A stretch of DNA of 64,000 nucleotides from JAHEZL01 sp049430665 (GCA_049430665.1 JBMTCG010000001.1:1-64000); one strand, 5' to 3'. Counted from the stretch's first letter, positions 8,258-17,594 are shown. Translations and numbers: made by a program. Notes: generated by a model from the letters alone, not told the origin.

Positions 8258-9040
8258 CTACAAACAAATCTTTTTTATCATTCTTTCCACGCCCTCATTG
8301 TTATTATCAAATTCGGTCACAAAATTTGCTGCTTCAACAATTTGAGGATGTGCATTTTTCATTGCGTAAGAATGTTTTGCCGATTTCATCATTTCCAAAT
8401 CGTTTAAGTAATCGCCAAACACCATTGTTTCGTCGAAAGAAATTCCTAAATCTTCTTGCACCTTTGCAATCGCAGTTCCTTTGTTGGCAGAGAGGTGCGT
8501 GAAGTCGAGCCAAATTTTAGTAGCCAAAGCAATTTGATATTCCTTTTCGTAAGGTTGAAAATGTATGCGGTGTTTTTCTGCTCCACTGAAATCGCAGATA
8601 GTGACTTTTAAAACATCGTCTTCTACATCGAATAAATCGTTTACAATTTTGAGTCGACTATAATACTTGCGCGCTTCGGCTAAAAAGCGTGAATCGGCAC
8701 TTTCGGTGTAAGCAGAATTTTTTCCGCACACTATCATGTGAGTTCCCTTAAGACTTTTGCCTATTTCTATAAGTCCAGTTGTTTCGGCCTTTCCTAAAGC
8801 ATTAATGAAAATCTCTTTGCCCATGTAACTGGCGTAAGTGCCATTTTCGGCAATAAAAAGCGTGCGCTCTTTAATGCGATCGAATTTTTCTGAAAGATTG
8901 TGAAATTGTCGGCCACTGGCAATAGAAAACAAAATGCCTTTATCATGAACGGCTTGTTCTGTCTCCCAAAAAATAGACGATAAGGTTTTTTCGTCGTTAA
9001 GTAAAGTGCCGTCTAAATCGGTGATGATGAGCTTGATCAT
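8258..9040 (-). CDS. Cof-type HAD-IIB phosphatase
   Basis: A 260-residue haloacid-dehalogenase phosphatase. Motif I is DLDGTLL with both catalytic aspartates, the second motif is in FSIASGRQF, a lysine follows in ANKGTAIAK, and motif IV is VFGDYLNDLEMM. The cap region between about residues 85 and 190 marks subclass IIB (Cof/YbjI type), which usually acts on sugar phosphates or small phosphorylated metabolites. I chose the ATG at 9040 (MIKLIITDLDGT); the longer frame from 9067 adds nine residues ahead of the first strand. Confidence 0.9.
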   Translation of the reverse strand: MIKLIITDLDGTLLNDEKTLSSIFWETEQAVHDKGILFSIASGRQFHNLSEKFDRIKERTLFIAENGTYASYMGKEIFINALGKAETTGLIEIGKSLKGTHMIVCGKNSAYTESADSRFLAEARKYYSRLKIVNDLFDVEDDVLKVTICDFSGAEKHRIHFQPYEKEYQIALATKIWLDFTHLSANKGTAIAKVQEDLGISFDETMVFGDYLNDLEMMKSAKHSYAMKNAHPQIVEAANFVTEFDNNNEGVERMIKKICL

Positions 9041-9083
9041 GGAGAGAAAGTTAAAAGTTAAAAGCAATAAGCCAAAAAACCAA

Positions 9084-9542
9084 CTATTTCATCAGCTCCA
9101 AAGTAAGTTTACTATCTGCATCGATATTGGTATGCGTATCTAAAGCAAAACCGAAAAAAGCAGCGTCATTCGCTTTTGCCTTAATCTCTACAACACTTCT
9201 ACCCATTTCTAAGTTCTTACTATCAAAAGCCTTCAGCACCAATGATTTCTTAACGTCTTTAGAAAAAATAAGATAGGTATTAACCAAATTATCATGTCCG
9301 CCATTAATTGATTTCAATTCTATTTTACCCAATGAAATACCTTCTTGCGCCAATTCAGGAGTAGCATCAATTTTAATTTCAAAAGTTTCATCAACCCCTG
9401 TAGAAACGCCTTTGCTAAACTCACCAACTGTTTTACCCACATTTTCACCACCAGCGTTAAAGGTTTCTTTAGCTTTTTCCTTGGTCTCAGAACAAGCGAA
9501 AGAAAGTACAATAGCAGAAAAAAATACAACAAGTAATCTCAT
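9084..9542 (-). CDS. Hypothetical lipoprotein
   Basis: 152 residues. The signal peptide MRLLVVFFSAIVLSFAC ends at a lipobox Cys (residue 17). A Lys/Gly-rich helical stretch follows (KEKAKETFNAGGENVGKTVG), resembling amphipathic repeats of stress-type lipoproteins, and then a beta-rich domain of about 90 residues ending LTLELMK. I do not recognise a family with confidence. It lies between the HAD phosphatase and yebC on the same strand; gaps of 44 and 20 bp make a shared transcript likely. Confidence 0.7.
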   Translation of the reverse strand: MRLLVVFFSAIVLSFACSETKEKAKETFNAGGENVGKTVGEFSKGVSTGVDETFEIKIDATPELAQEGISLGKIELKSINGGHDNLVNTYLIFSKDVKKSLVLKAFDSKNLEMGRSVVEIKAKANDAAFFGFALDTHTNIDADSKLTLELMK

Positions 9543-9561
9543 AACAATAATTTAAATTAAT

Positions 9562-10281
9562 CTACTCTAAAGTAGCACCCATCGTAGTGTACACATTTTG
9601 CACATCATCATCTTCTTCAATCTTCTCAATCAGTTTATTTACATCTTCCTCTTGCTCGGCAGTAAGTTGCTTGGTAACATTTGGTATGCGCTCGAAACCA
9701 GAGGTAATAATTTCAATACCGCGTTTTTCAAGTTCACCTTGAATGGCTCCAAAACTCTCAAACGGACCGTAAATTAAAATTCCATCTTCTTCCACAAACA
9801 CCTCTTCTGCACCAAAGTCAATCAATTCCAACTCTAATTCCTCGGGGTCTAAACCATCTTTTTTGATTTTGAAAGTACAGTTGTGGTCGAACATAAACGC
9901 CACAGAACCAGTAGTACCAAAGGTTCCACCACATTTATTGAAATAACTTCTTACGTTGGCTACAGTGCGCACGTGATTGTTGGTGGCCGTTTCTAACAAT
10001 ACTGCAATACCGTGCATGGCGTAACCTTCATAAACGATCTCTTTATAATCACTAATATCTTTATCAGATGCATTTTTAATAGCGCGCATCACGTTATCCT
10101 TAGGCATGTTTGCCGCTTTCGCATTCTGCATCAAAGCACGCAAACGCGAGTTGCTTTCAGGATCGGGTCCGCCAGCCTTAACCGCCATAGTAATATCTTT
10201 ACCAATACGGGTAAAGGTTTTGGCCATTGCACCCCAACGTTTAAACTTTCTTGCTTTGCGAAATTCAAATGCTCTTCCCAT
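9562..10281 (-). CDS. yebC: YebC/PmpR-family protein (TACO1-like)
   Basis: 239 residues from the ATG at 10281 (MGRAFEFRKARKFKRWGAM), the normal start and length for the family; an in-frame upstream ATG at 10365 gives an atypical tail. The signature regions AGGPDPESNSRLRALMQNAK and the acidic C-terminal part (EKIEEDDDVQNVYTTM) are both present. YebC-family proteins bind DNA or act on ribosomes stalled at proline stretches. It is divergent from tatA across 176 bp. Confidence 0.95.
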   Translation of the reverse strand: MGRAFEFRKARKFKRWGAMAKTFTRIGKDITMAVKAGGPDPESNSRLRALMQNAKAANMPKDNVMRAIKNASDKDISDYKEIVYEGYAMHGIAVLLETATNNHVRTVANVRSYFNKCGGTFGTTGSVAFMFDHNCTFKIKKDGLDPEELELELIDFGAEEVFVEEDGILIYGPFESFGAIQGELEKRGIEIITSGFERIPNVTKQLTAEQEEDVNKLIEKIEEDDDVQNVYTTMGATLE

Positions 10282-10457
10282 GATTATCTTTTTTAGAGTG
10301 GCGCTAAGATAATAAATGTTTGATTTTTTTAAAGAAGTGTTTTTGGCGAAAATGGAATGAATCATTGGAGATGAAAATTAAAGAACAATGTTAAACTCCC
10401 CTAAAAACTTTCGCACTCCCAATAATTTATTACCTTTACCACCTAATAATTTGAATT

Positions 10458-10634
10458 ATGGGAAAATTAGGAATTACTGAAATCGTTGTCATTCTATTGA
10501 TAGTGCTTTTATTATTTGGTGGTAAAAAAATACCTGAATTAATGAAAGGTTTAGGAAAAGGTATCAAAGAATTTAAAGATGCAAAAGACGGCAATGCTGC
10601 CGATGCAACTAGCGTTGAGCCTAAAAAAGATTAA
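10458..10634 (+). CDS. tatA: Twin-arginine translocase subunit TatA/E
   Basis: 58 residues read directly from the DNA (starts MGKLGITEIVVILLIVLL). It has one short N-terminal membrane helix, then the hinge FGGKKIPELMKGLGKGIKEF, an amphipathic helix typical of TatA, and a short charged tail ending EPKKD. TatA oligomers form the passage for folded Tat substrates in the inner membrane. tatC is not in the window. The gene stands alone: divergent from yebC, with its own terminator 4 bp downstream. Confidence 0.95.
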   Translation: MGKLGITEIVVILLIVLLLFGGKKIPELMKGLGKGIKEFKDAKDGNAADATSVEPKKD

Positions 10635-10638
10635 TTAC

Positions 10639-10664
10639 AAGGCTGCTGAAAAGCAGCCTTTTTA
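10639..10664 (+). terminator. Intrinsic terminator after tatA
   Basis: Stem AAGGCTGCT / AGCAGCCTT with a GAAA loop, followed by a T-rich run, 4 nt after the tatA stop codon. It isolates tatA from the transglycosylase operon. Confidence 0.9.
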
Positions 10665-10687
10665 TTTACCTAATTTCTTACTGAGCT

Positions 10688-11680
10688 ATGCGAGGCATTT
10701 CGCCTAAATTCCTTCGTTGGAACAAATTCTTTCTTGTTCTTTTCCTCGCTCTCTCCTTCCCTTTACTACAAGCCAATACCGATTCGTTAAGCATGCAGCA
10801 ACGCATGAAAAAGCTTGATGATCAATCGGAAATTCATTTTGTATTAAACAACCTCGTTAAGGAAAAAATCACTGAATTTGGCAAACAAAAGAAACTCATC
10901 GCCTTATGCATTGCCCGAGGTGAACTATACTTCCCTTTGATTGAAGCCGAGTTTTCTAAAAACAAAATTCCTTTAGAATTGAAATACATTACGGTGATGG
11001 AATCTCATGTGAATCCAGCTGCCGGCCGTAGCGATGGTCCGGCTGGCTTATGGCAAATCACCAACGGCACAGGAAAAGTGATGGGCTTGCGCAACGACAA
11101 ATACATCGACGACCGAAGAACTCCACAGGCCAGCACAAAAGCAGTAAGTGCTTATTTTGCTAAGTTGTACAAGATGTACGGCGACTGGCAATTGGCCATT
11201 ACCGCCTATCAAATTGGCAACGGAACCCTCGATAAAATCATTGCCAAACACGGTAAAAAAGAGTATTGGTCGCTACGCCCCTACTTGCCAAAATTCGCCA
11301 GTGATTATATGGCCAAATACTTTGCTGTTTGCTACGTAATGGAGAATTACGAGAGCTTTGGCATTATAACCTATGCAAGCAAATACAATGCATCAAAACT
11401 CGATACGGTGCACATAACGCAAGCCCTTGGTTTTGAAAGAATGTCGCAAGCTTTAGGTATCCCCAAAAGTGAAATTTCAAAATTGAATCCTCAATTCAAG
11501 CAAAATTATTATCCTGCTGAAAATGGCATTTATGCTGTTCTTCCTACCGAAGCCGCTAAAGTTTTTAAGGAAGATCCAAAGAAAATTTACAACTTCGCAA
11601 TGAAGAAAATACTGGTACAAAATCAAGCTGTACCCAAAAAGAAAAGCACAAAAAAATCCGCCAAGAAAAAGAAGAAATAG
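10688..11680 (+). CDS. Lytic transglycosylase (SLT domain, MltD-like)
   Basis: 330 residues with a signal sequence (about 8-30, ending near LLQANTDS). The SLT catalytic domain spans about 85-225: the catalytic Glu lies in TVMESHVNP, followed by GPAGLWQITNGTG and the AITAYQIGNGTLD block that marks family 1 lytic transglycosylases. A degenerate LysM-like stretch may sit at about 245-310, and the tail is a run of lysines and serines. The enzyme cleaves peptidoglycan glycan strands, giving 1,6-anhydro-MurNAc. It lies 6 bp ahead of an SGNH gene and an SGNH-MBOAT gene; O-acetylation of MurNAc C6 blocks this reaction, so the context is meaningful. Confidence 0.9.
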   Translation: MRGISPKFLRWNKFFLVLFLALSFPLLQANTDSLSMQQRMKKLDDQSEIHFVLNNLVKEKITEFGKQKKLIALCIARGELYFPLIEAEFSKNKIPLELKYITVMESHVNPAAGRSDGPAGLWQITNGTGKVMGLRNDKYIDDRRTPQASTKAVSAYFAKLYKMYGDWQLAITAYQIGNGTLDKIIAKHGKKEYWSLRPYLPKFASDYMAKYFAVCYVMENYESFGIITYASKYNASKLDTVHITQALGFERMSQALGIPKSEISKLNPQFKQNYYPAENGIYAVLPTEAAKVFKEDPKKIYNFAMKKILVQNQAVPKKKSTKKSAKKKKK

Positions 11681-11686
11681 TTCAAC

Positions 11687-13129
11687 ATGTCGGCGCCAAA
11701 AACGATTAAACCCATTCAAATTCTTTTGCTCATTGTGCTGGTAAACCTGGTTTTATTGGCTGTTTGGCTCATTGTTCCCGATAAAGGTATTACCATCACC
11801 AAAGAGCTTAGCTTTAAATTTCCTTCGCCAAAAGAATACTTCGAACCCGAAGTGAAAAAAGATGAAAAACCAGTGACCGAAAAAATCACCAAAGCGCTTA
11901 AAAACACTACATTCTCAGAAGATTCTGTTCAGCATTTCATTCCGCTTAGCGATGAAGATATTATCGTTTCAGCCAACGAAAAAATTATGCAGCCAGGCGA
12001 TTTTGAAAATGCATTGGAAGCATTTTATGCCAAATTGGAAACGATAAAAGACGGACAACTAGTACGCGTTCTTCATTTTGGTGATTCGCAAATTGAAGGC
12101 GATAGAATTAGTGGTGTTTTGCGCGATATTTTACAAAATAAATTTGGTGGTTGTGGTGTAGGTTATATTCCTGTGAACGACCCTTCATACAGCAGAAAAA
12201 ATGTAAATAGAACTGCCGTTGGGAAATGGATAAAACACGCTGTTGTGCGCTCTACCACCACACCTCCTCACAACAATTATGGCTTCTTAGGCAGTTTCTA
12301 CCAATGGGAAAAATTAGCCAAAAACAGCAGCGTAGGGATCAACATCAAAAAGAATAAAGGCAGCAACAAAAAGCTGCAACAGTTCGAGAAAATTTCATTG
12401 ATGTATAGAAATTATTCTAAGCCCTTTGACTGTAAAATTACTTGCGATACTACTATCATTCATCAAGGATTGATGCAAGATTCGGGCATCTTTCAGCACC
12501 AATGGAATTACAAAGGCTTTGGCAAAGGTGAGTTGAATTTTACTTTTAGCGGAGAAGGAAATCCGGATATTTACGGTTTAAGTTTAGATTGCAAACAAGG
12601 TGTTGCGGTTGACAATATTTCTTTGCGTGGCTCTTCGGGCACCGACTTCACTAAAATGAATAAAGAGAGTTTGAAAGAGCAGTTTTCAAATTTGAATATC
12701 GGACTCATCATTTATCAATTTGGAGTGAATGTAGTGCCCAACGAAGTGGCGGGTTATGGCTTCTACCGCGATATGATGGTGCATCAAATAAACTACCTTA
12801 AACAAATTGCGCCAAGTGCATCTATACTGGTGATAGGCGTTTCCGATATGTGTAAAAAAGAAGGAAGCGAATTTGTATCTTATGGCAACATTGAAAAAAT
12901 TCGCGATGCGCAAAAAGAAGCGGCGCAATTGACTGGCTGCGCTTTTTGGGATTTGTATGAAGTGATGGGCGGACAAAATTCTATGGCCGATTGGGTTTCA
13001 GCATCTCCCTCACTGGCCGAAAAAGATTATACCCATTTTAACTGGCGTGGCGCGAATGTGGTAGGTGAAAAGCTCGGCAATGCTATTTTAAAAGACTATT
13101 ATGATTTTAAGAAACTGGAAGAATATTAA
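11687..13129 (+). CDS. SGNH-fold O-acetylesterase/acetyltransferase-like protein
   Basis: 480 residues with an N-terminal signal anchor (IQILLLIVLVNLVLLAVWLI) and a periplasmic remainder. SGNH landmarks: nucleophile block LHFGDSQIEGDRISGVL (GDS), Asn block YQFGVNVV, and the C-terminal D-x-x-H in DYTHFNWRGANVVGEKL. An inserted beta-sandwich-like segment (about 200-320) separates the first block from the rest. The set fits PatB/AlgJ-type enzymes that move acetyl groups between an MBOAT carrier and a glycan, or the opposing esterases. It overlaps the next gene by 29 bp. Confidence 0.8.
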   Translation: MSAPKTIKPIQILLLIVLVNLVLLAVWLIVPDKGITITKELSFKFPSPKEYFEPEVKKDEKPVTEKITKALKNTTFSEDSVQHFIPLSDEDIIVSANEKIMQPGDFENALEAFYAKLETIKDGQLVRVLHFGDSQIEGDRISGVLRDILQNKFGGCGVGYIPVNDPSYSRKNVNRTAVGKWIKHAVVRSTTTPPHNNYGFLGSFYQWEKLAKNSSVGINIKKNKGSNKKLQQFEKISLMYRNYSKPFDCKITCDTTIIHQGLMQDSGIFQHQWNYKGFGKGELNFTFSGEGNPDIYGLSLDCKQGVAVDNISLRGSSGTDFTKMNKESLKEQFSNLNIGLIIYQFGVNVVPNEVAGYGFYRDMMVHQINYLKQIAPSASILVIGVSDMCKKEGSEFVSYGNIEKIRDAQKEAAQLTGCAFWDLYEVMGGQNSMADWVSASPSLAEKDYTHFNWRGANVVGEKLGNAILKDYYDFKKLEEY

Positions 13130-15932
13130 TGTGAAGCAAATAGCGAATAGTTATCTGGCAATAGGGAAAAAATTCTTTCTATTGGCTATTGTCTATTCGC
13201 TAATCTCTAATACCTCTTTCGCTCAACACACTATTGATACACTCAAACAATACCCTTTCATTGATTATTCGTCGAACAAAATTTTGGTAAAAGACAGCAG
13301 CACGCTGAAAGGTTTTTACAATAAATTGTGGGAGTATGAGTCGAAAAAAAGCGGACAAGTTAAAATTCTTTTCATAGGCGATTCGCATACGCAAGCGGGT
13401 TACTGGACAGCCAAAACACGTGAACTTTTTCATCGCTCCTTCGATTGTGGAACCAGTGCCAGAGGTTTCGTTTTTCCTTACTCAATGGCTAAAACCAATG
13501 GACCGATTAACTATGGCATTCGCTTCAACGGTAAATGGTATCCGCAAAGATGCATTTATCCCGATACAACGTGCAACTGGGGATTGGCGGGCATCACCGT
13601 TAGTTCGCCCGAAGATTCTTTGTTTGTAAGAGTGTACTGCAACAACAAAACATTTGAAACTTACTACCACGATAGAATTTCGGTGTTGTACGACCCTACC
13701 AAAGCGCAACGCAACATCTCTGTTTTCTCGCAAGGAGCCAACGTCATCAACAGCACCAACGACAAAAAACTGGGCATTCAAACTTTCTATTTCGATAAAC
13801 TCACCGATACGATTACAGTAAACATTCGCAAACCCGATAATACCGATAATCAATTCGCCTTGCAAGGTTTTATATTGGATAATTCTCGTCCAGGCATCAC
13901 CGCCAGCGAAGTGGGCGTTAACGGCGCAACAGTAGGTGCTTTCTTACAGTGTAAAAATTTCGCCAAACAAATCAATTACTATCAACCCGATTTATTGGTA
14001 TTGTCGTTTGGTACCAACGACATTTACAACACCAATTACAACGACTCTACTTTTTACCGTCACTACGATAGTTTGCTCACTTCCATTAGAAGAGCAATGC
14101 CTTACACACCCATCGTTTTAACAACGCCTGGCGACTGCAAACGCAATATAAAAACCACCATTAGAGCATCCTTAGCCGCACGAAAAATAATTATCGCCTT
14201 GGCTAAAAAACACAATTGTGCCATTTGGGATTTCTTAAAAGTAATGGGCAGCGTAAATTCTATTGACCATTGGGTAGCCAACGGCATGGGCAACAGCGAT
14301 AAAGTGCACCTCTCTGAAAAAGGCTATAACATGATGGGCTCTTTGTTTTACAATGCTTTGGCTGAAGGCTACGATGCACACACCAAAGGTTGGAAAGTAC
14401 AGGTAATAGAAGAAAACACCGAAAATATATTTTGGTACGGTTTGAAAAAAGTGTTTTCTACCGACCCTAAAGACCCTATGATTTTTAGCAATTACAGTTT
14501 CTGGATTTTCTTCATCATACTCTTAATTGGCTACGTTTTTCTCTACAACAAATTCAAGGCTCGAGCACTTTATCTCAGCGTATTTAGTTTATATTTTTAT
14601 TACAAATCGGGGGGCTTCTTTTTTGCCCTCCTTATTTTTTCTACCATTTTAGATTATTACCTCGCTCTAAAAATTTACAACTCGAAAAACAAAGACACAC
14701 GAAAAAGCATGCTCTTCATCAGCTTGTTCATCAATTTGGGCTTACTCGCCTTTTTTAAATATTCACAATTCATCATCGACAACGTAAACCTATTACTGCA
14801 AACCGATTTTAAAGCCACCAACATCTTCTCTATTGCAACGAATTCTTTATTTGGCACTTCGCTGCCTATCGATAAAATTATTTTGCCTGTTGGCATCTCT
14901 TTCTTCACTTTTCAAACCCTCAGCTACACCATCGATATTTACTTCGGCAATTTAGAACCTACAGAAGACATTTGGGATTTTGCTTTCTTCATTACTTTTT
15001 TTCCGCAGCTTGTAGCCGGACCAATAGTGCGCGCTGCCGATTTCATTCCGCAAATAAAGAAAAAGTACAGCTTAGCTCAAGAAGATTTTGGTAGAGCGGT
15101 GTTCTTAATTCTAACCGGATTGTTCAAAAAAGTAGTGATTTCCGATTTCATCTCGGTGAACTTTGTCGACCGCGTTTTCGATAATCCACTCAGTTATTCG
15201 GGTTTCGAAAATCTAATGGGGATTTACGGCTATGCCATTCAAATTTATTGCGATTTTTCGGGCTACAGCGATATGGCTATTGGTATTGCGCTATTGCTCG
15301 GATTTCATTTGCCCGTAAATTTTGCTTCTCCATACCTTGCCTTCAGTATCACCGAATTTTGGAAAAGATGGCACATCTCTTTATCCACCTGGCTAAAAGA
15401 TTACCTCTACATTCCCTTGGGCGGAAATCGCTTGGGAAAAGTGAGAACCTACATCAATCTTTTGCTCACGATGTTGATTGGAGGATTGTGGCATGGCGCA
15501 GCATTTAAGTTTATTGTGTGGGGTGGAATGCACGGCGGAGCGCTAGCAGTAGAAAGAGGATGGAAGGACAAATTCAAATGGAAAATGCCGCGCTTCTTAG
15601 GCTGGCTGCTCACTTTTCATTTTATTGCTGCTTGCTGGATCTTGTTTCGTGCTGCCGATTTTGAAGCTATTAGCCAAATGTTTTCACAAATTGTCTACCA
15701 TTTCAACTGGCAACAAATACCTGTTTACTTATCTTCCTATTACGCTGTATTCTTATTGATTTTATTAGGCTTTGCAGCACACTGCATCCCAATGAACTTC
15801 GAAAAAAAAGTGGAGCTCTCTTTAGGAAAGCTCCACATCTCTTTTTTAAGTGTTGTTACAGTAATTATGATTGTAATTATCTTTCAGTTTAAGTCGGCCG
15901 ATATTCAACCGTTTATTTACTTTCAGTTCTAA
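13101..15932 (+). CDS. SGNH hydrolase-MBOAT O-acyltransferase fusion
   Basis: 943 residues. After a signal segment (about 23-41, ending SFAQ) comes an SGNH domain (about 60-420) with FIGDSHTQAGYW, LSFGTNDIYN and D-x-x-H in DKVHLSEKGYN. From about residue 455 to the end is a multi-helix MBOAT domain with FWKRWHISLSTWLKDYLYIP and the invariant catalytic His in GGLWHGAAF. MBOAT proteins pass acyl groups across the membrane, and SGNH partners place them on glycans (AlgI/AlgJ, PatA/PatB); here both are one chain. The ATG at 13101 overlaps the upstream gene; a GTG at 13131 directly after that gene's stop is an alternative start. An inverted repeat covers the signal-peptide codons. Confidence 0.88.
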   Translation: MILRNWKNINVKQIANSYLAIGKKFFLLAIVYSLISNTSFAQHTIDTLKQYPFIDYSSNKILVKDSSTLKGFYNKLWEYESKKSGQVKILFIGDSHTQAGYWTAKTRELFHRSFDCGTSARGFVFPYSMAKTNGPINYGIRFNGKWYPQRCIYPDTTCNWGLAGITVSSPEDSLFVRVYCNNKTFETYYHDRISVLYDPTKAQRNISVFSQGANVINSTNDKKLGIQTFYFDKLTDTITVNIRKPDNTDNQFALQGFILDNSRPGITASEVGVNGATVGAFLQCKNFAKQINYYQPDLLVLSFGTNDIYNTNYNDSTFYRHYDSLLTSIRRAMPYTPIVLTTPGDCKRNIKTTIRASLAARKIIIALAKKHNCAIWDFLKVMGSVNSIDHWVANGMGNSDKVHLSEKGYNMMGSLFYNALAEGYDAHTKGWKVQVIEENTENIFWYGLKKVFSTDPKDPMIFSNYSFWIFFIILLIGYVFLYNKFKARALYLSVFSLYFYYKSGGFFFALLIFSTILDYYLALKIYNSKNKDTRKSMLFISLFINLGLLAFFKYSQFIIDNVNLLLQTDFKATNIFSIATNSLFGTSLPIDKIILPVGISFFTFQTLSYTIDIYFGNLEPTEDIWDFAFFITFFPQLVAGPIVRAADFIPQIKKKYSLAQEDFGRAVFLILTGLFKKVVISDFISVNFVDRVFDNPLSYSGFENLMGIYGYAIQIYCDFSGYSDMAIGIALLLGFHLPVNFASPYLAFSITEFWKRWHISLSTWLKDYLYIPLGGNRLGKVRTYINLLLTMLIGGLWHGAAFKFIVWGGMHGGALAVERGWKDKFKWKMPRFLGWLLTFHFIAACWILFRAADFEAISQMFSQIVYHFNWQQIPVYLSSYYAVFLLILLGFAAHCIPMNFEKKVELSLGKLHISFLSVVTVIMIVIIFQFKSADIQPFIYFQF

Positions 15933-16327
15933 ACCGCCATCTTCTCCCTCGCCGTCCCAAAAGAAGAAATCGATTCCATTATATCGCTCAATCTATCCAT
16001 GTGAAAAGATTTAATGATGTAGTCGAAAGCTTTATTCTCCATGGCTAAAGAAATGGTCTCGTAATCTACCGAAGAAGAGCACATCACAAAAGGCGTGTGG
16101 TGGTTGATGGCCGAAGCATCTTTCTTTTCTTGTTTTAAAATATCTAAACCCGATATATCGGGTAAGTTTACATCTAAGATGATAGCGTCGTATTTATTCG
16201 ACTGAATAAGGCTTTTGGCCTCTGCACCAGTTGTTGCAACTTCTACTTCACAGTCTTTCGACAGTTTTTTCTCCATTAAGCGTAACGTAAATATTTCATC
16301 GTCTACCACTAGTACTTTTTTCCCCAT
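15929..16327 (-). CDS. Single-domain response regulator (CheY-like)
   Basis: 132 residues that contain only a receiver domain: acidic pair Asp9/Asp10 (VLVVDDE), phospho-acceptor Asp52 (ILDVNLPD), a Ser switch in MCSSSV, and the conserved Lys in YIIKSF. No output domain follows, so it must signal by protein-protein contact or as a phosphorelay intermediate. No histidine kinase is adjacent. Its end overlaps the convergent MBOAT gene by 4 bp. Confidence 0.9.
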   Translation of the reverse strand: MGKKVLVVDDEIFTLRLMEKKLSKDCEVEVATTGAEAKSLIQSNKYDAIILDVNLPDISGLDILKQEKKDASAINHHTPFVMCSSSVDYETISLAMENKAFDYIIKSFHMDRLSDIMESISSFGTAREKMAV

Positions 16328-16416
16328 AAAATATCACTTTAGATTTGTCCTAACCGAACTGTTCTACGTTAATTTACCTATCAGGTTTCAAAAGGGCTAT
16401 CATGCTAATGTATTTG

Positions 16417-17583
16417 TTACTCTTCTTCACTATTAAACAACTTCGATAACAAATCATAAGCACCATTCACAACCACATCGGCAGAAGGTGAAACATCCTT
16501 TGGCAGCATCACTTCTGTGAATCCGTTTTCACTTACTCCAACTGCAACTTCAATCATTTTAAAAGCAAATTCATCTTTGTTTTCGCTATTCATTTTAATG
16601 AAAATATAGTTTTTACCTGCGTTTTGTACAATGGCTTTTTCGGGAAGTGAAAGCGTTTTGTTTTCTCCTACTTCGATGCTGGCTTTGATGTACATACCTG
16701 GCAGCAATTCAATATCTTCTTGGTCTAAATGGCCATGAACACGAACTGTTCTATCGCTACTTATTTCCCTGCCTATCAAATGCACTTTTGCGCCGCGCTC
16801 AATTCCATTTTCGTTGGGTAAGGAGAAACGAATGGCTTGTCCCACTTTAATCTTCGTAATGTCTTTTTCATACACCGTTAATTCGGCGTGCAAATGTTCG
16901 GTATCTACAATTTCAAAGGCAACATCATTCGGATTAAGATATTTACCAATGTTCACATTCACCTTGGTGACATAACCATTGATAGGCGAAGTAATGGTGA
17001 TGGTATTGGTGATATTTCCTTTCTCCATTTGAGCAACAGAAATGCCCAACTGTTCTAGTTTTTTTTCTAGCGCAAGCACCAAAGCTTTTTGAGACAAATA
17101 ATCGGCTTTTGTTTTTTGAAAAGACTTTTGAGAAGTTACTTGTTCTTTGTTTAATTCAGTCTGACGCTGGTATTCTATTTCACTAAAATCTAAAGTAGAT
17201 TTCGCTTGAATATATTCTTGCTGCAACTGCACATAATCGGGATGTTCGAACACTGCGATAATTTGACCTCTACTCACTTTCATGCCTTGCAACAATTCGG
17301 TACTTTTTAAATTTCCGCCGATAGGTAAAGAAATAGAAACCAAATTTTGAGGTGGCACATCGAGCACTCCGTTACATTGAATAATACTAGAAAGATTTCG
17401 CAATTCTATTTTGCCTAATTGTATGTCGGCACTTTTGTACTGTGCAGCACTAAGTAGCACTTTCTGCTCGTCTTGTTGAGTTTCTTCAGCAACTAAGGCC
17501 TCTTCATTTCCGCAAGAATTTAAGAGCAATACGCTGCATAAAACAGCCATTAACTTTAGGGTTGATGTTATCGTATTTTTCAT
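16417..17583 (-). CDS. RND efflux periplasmic adaptor (CzcB/CusB-type) lipoprotein
   Basis: 388 residues with a lipoprotein signal (lipobox LLNSC, Cys at about residue 24). Next come a short acidic linker, a lipoyl-like half (PIGGNLKSTELLQGMKVSRG), a coiled-coil hairpin (about 125-190), the second lipoyl half (SPINGYVTKVNVNIGKYL) and beta-barrel and membrane-proximal domains. It bridges the RND pump and the outer-membrane factor. It follows the czcA-tolC fusion by 11 bp, so the three efflux parts come from two polypeptides. Confidence 0.9.
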   Translation of the reverse strand: MKNTITSTLKLMAVLCSVLLLNSCGNEEALVAEETQQDEQKVLLSAAQYKSADIQLGKIELRNLSSIIQCNGVLDVPPQNLVSISLPIGGNLKSTELLQGMKVSRGQIIAVFEHPDYVQLQQEYIQAKSTLDFSEIEYQRQTELNKEQVTSQKSFQKTKADYLSQKALVLALEKKLEQLGISVAQMEKGNITNTITITSPINGYVTKVNVNIGKYLNPNDVAFEIVDTEHLHAELTVYEKDITKIKVGQAIRFSLPNENGIERGAKVHLIGREISSDRTVRVHGHLDQEDIELLPGMYIKASIEVGENKTLSLPEKAIVQNAGKNYIFIKMNSENKDEFAFKMIEVAVGVSENGFTEVMLPKDVSPSADVVVNGAYDLLSKLFNSEEE

Positions 17584-17594
17584 GATTATATTTT

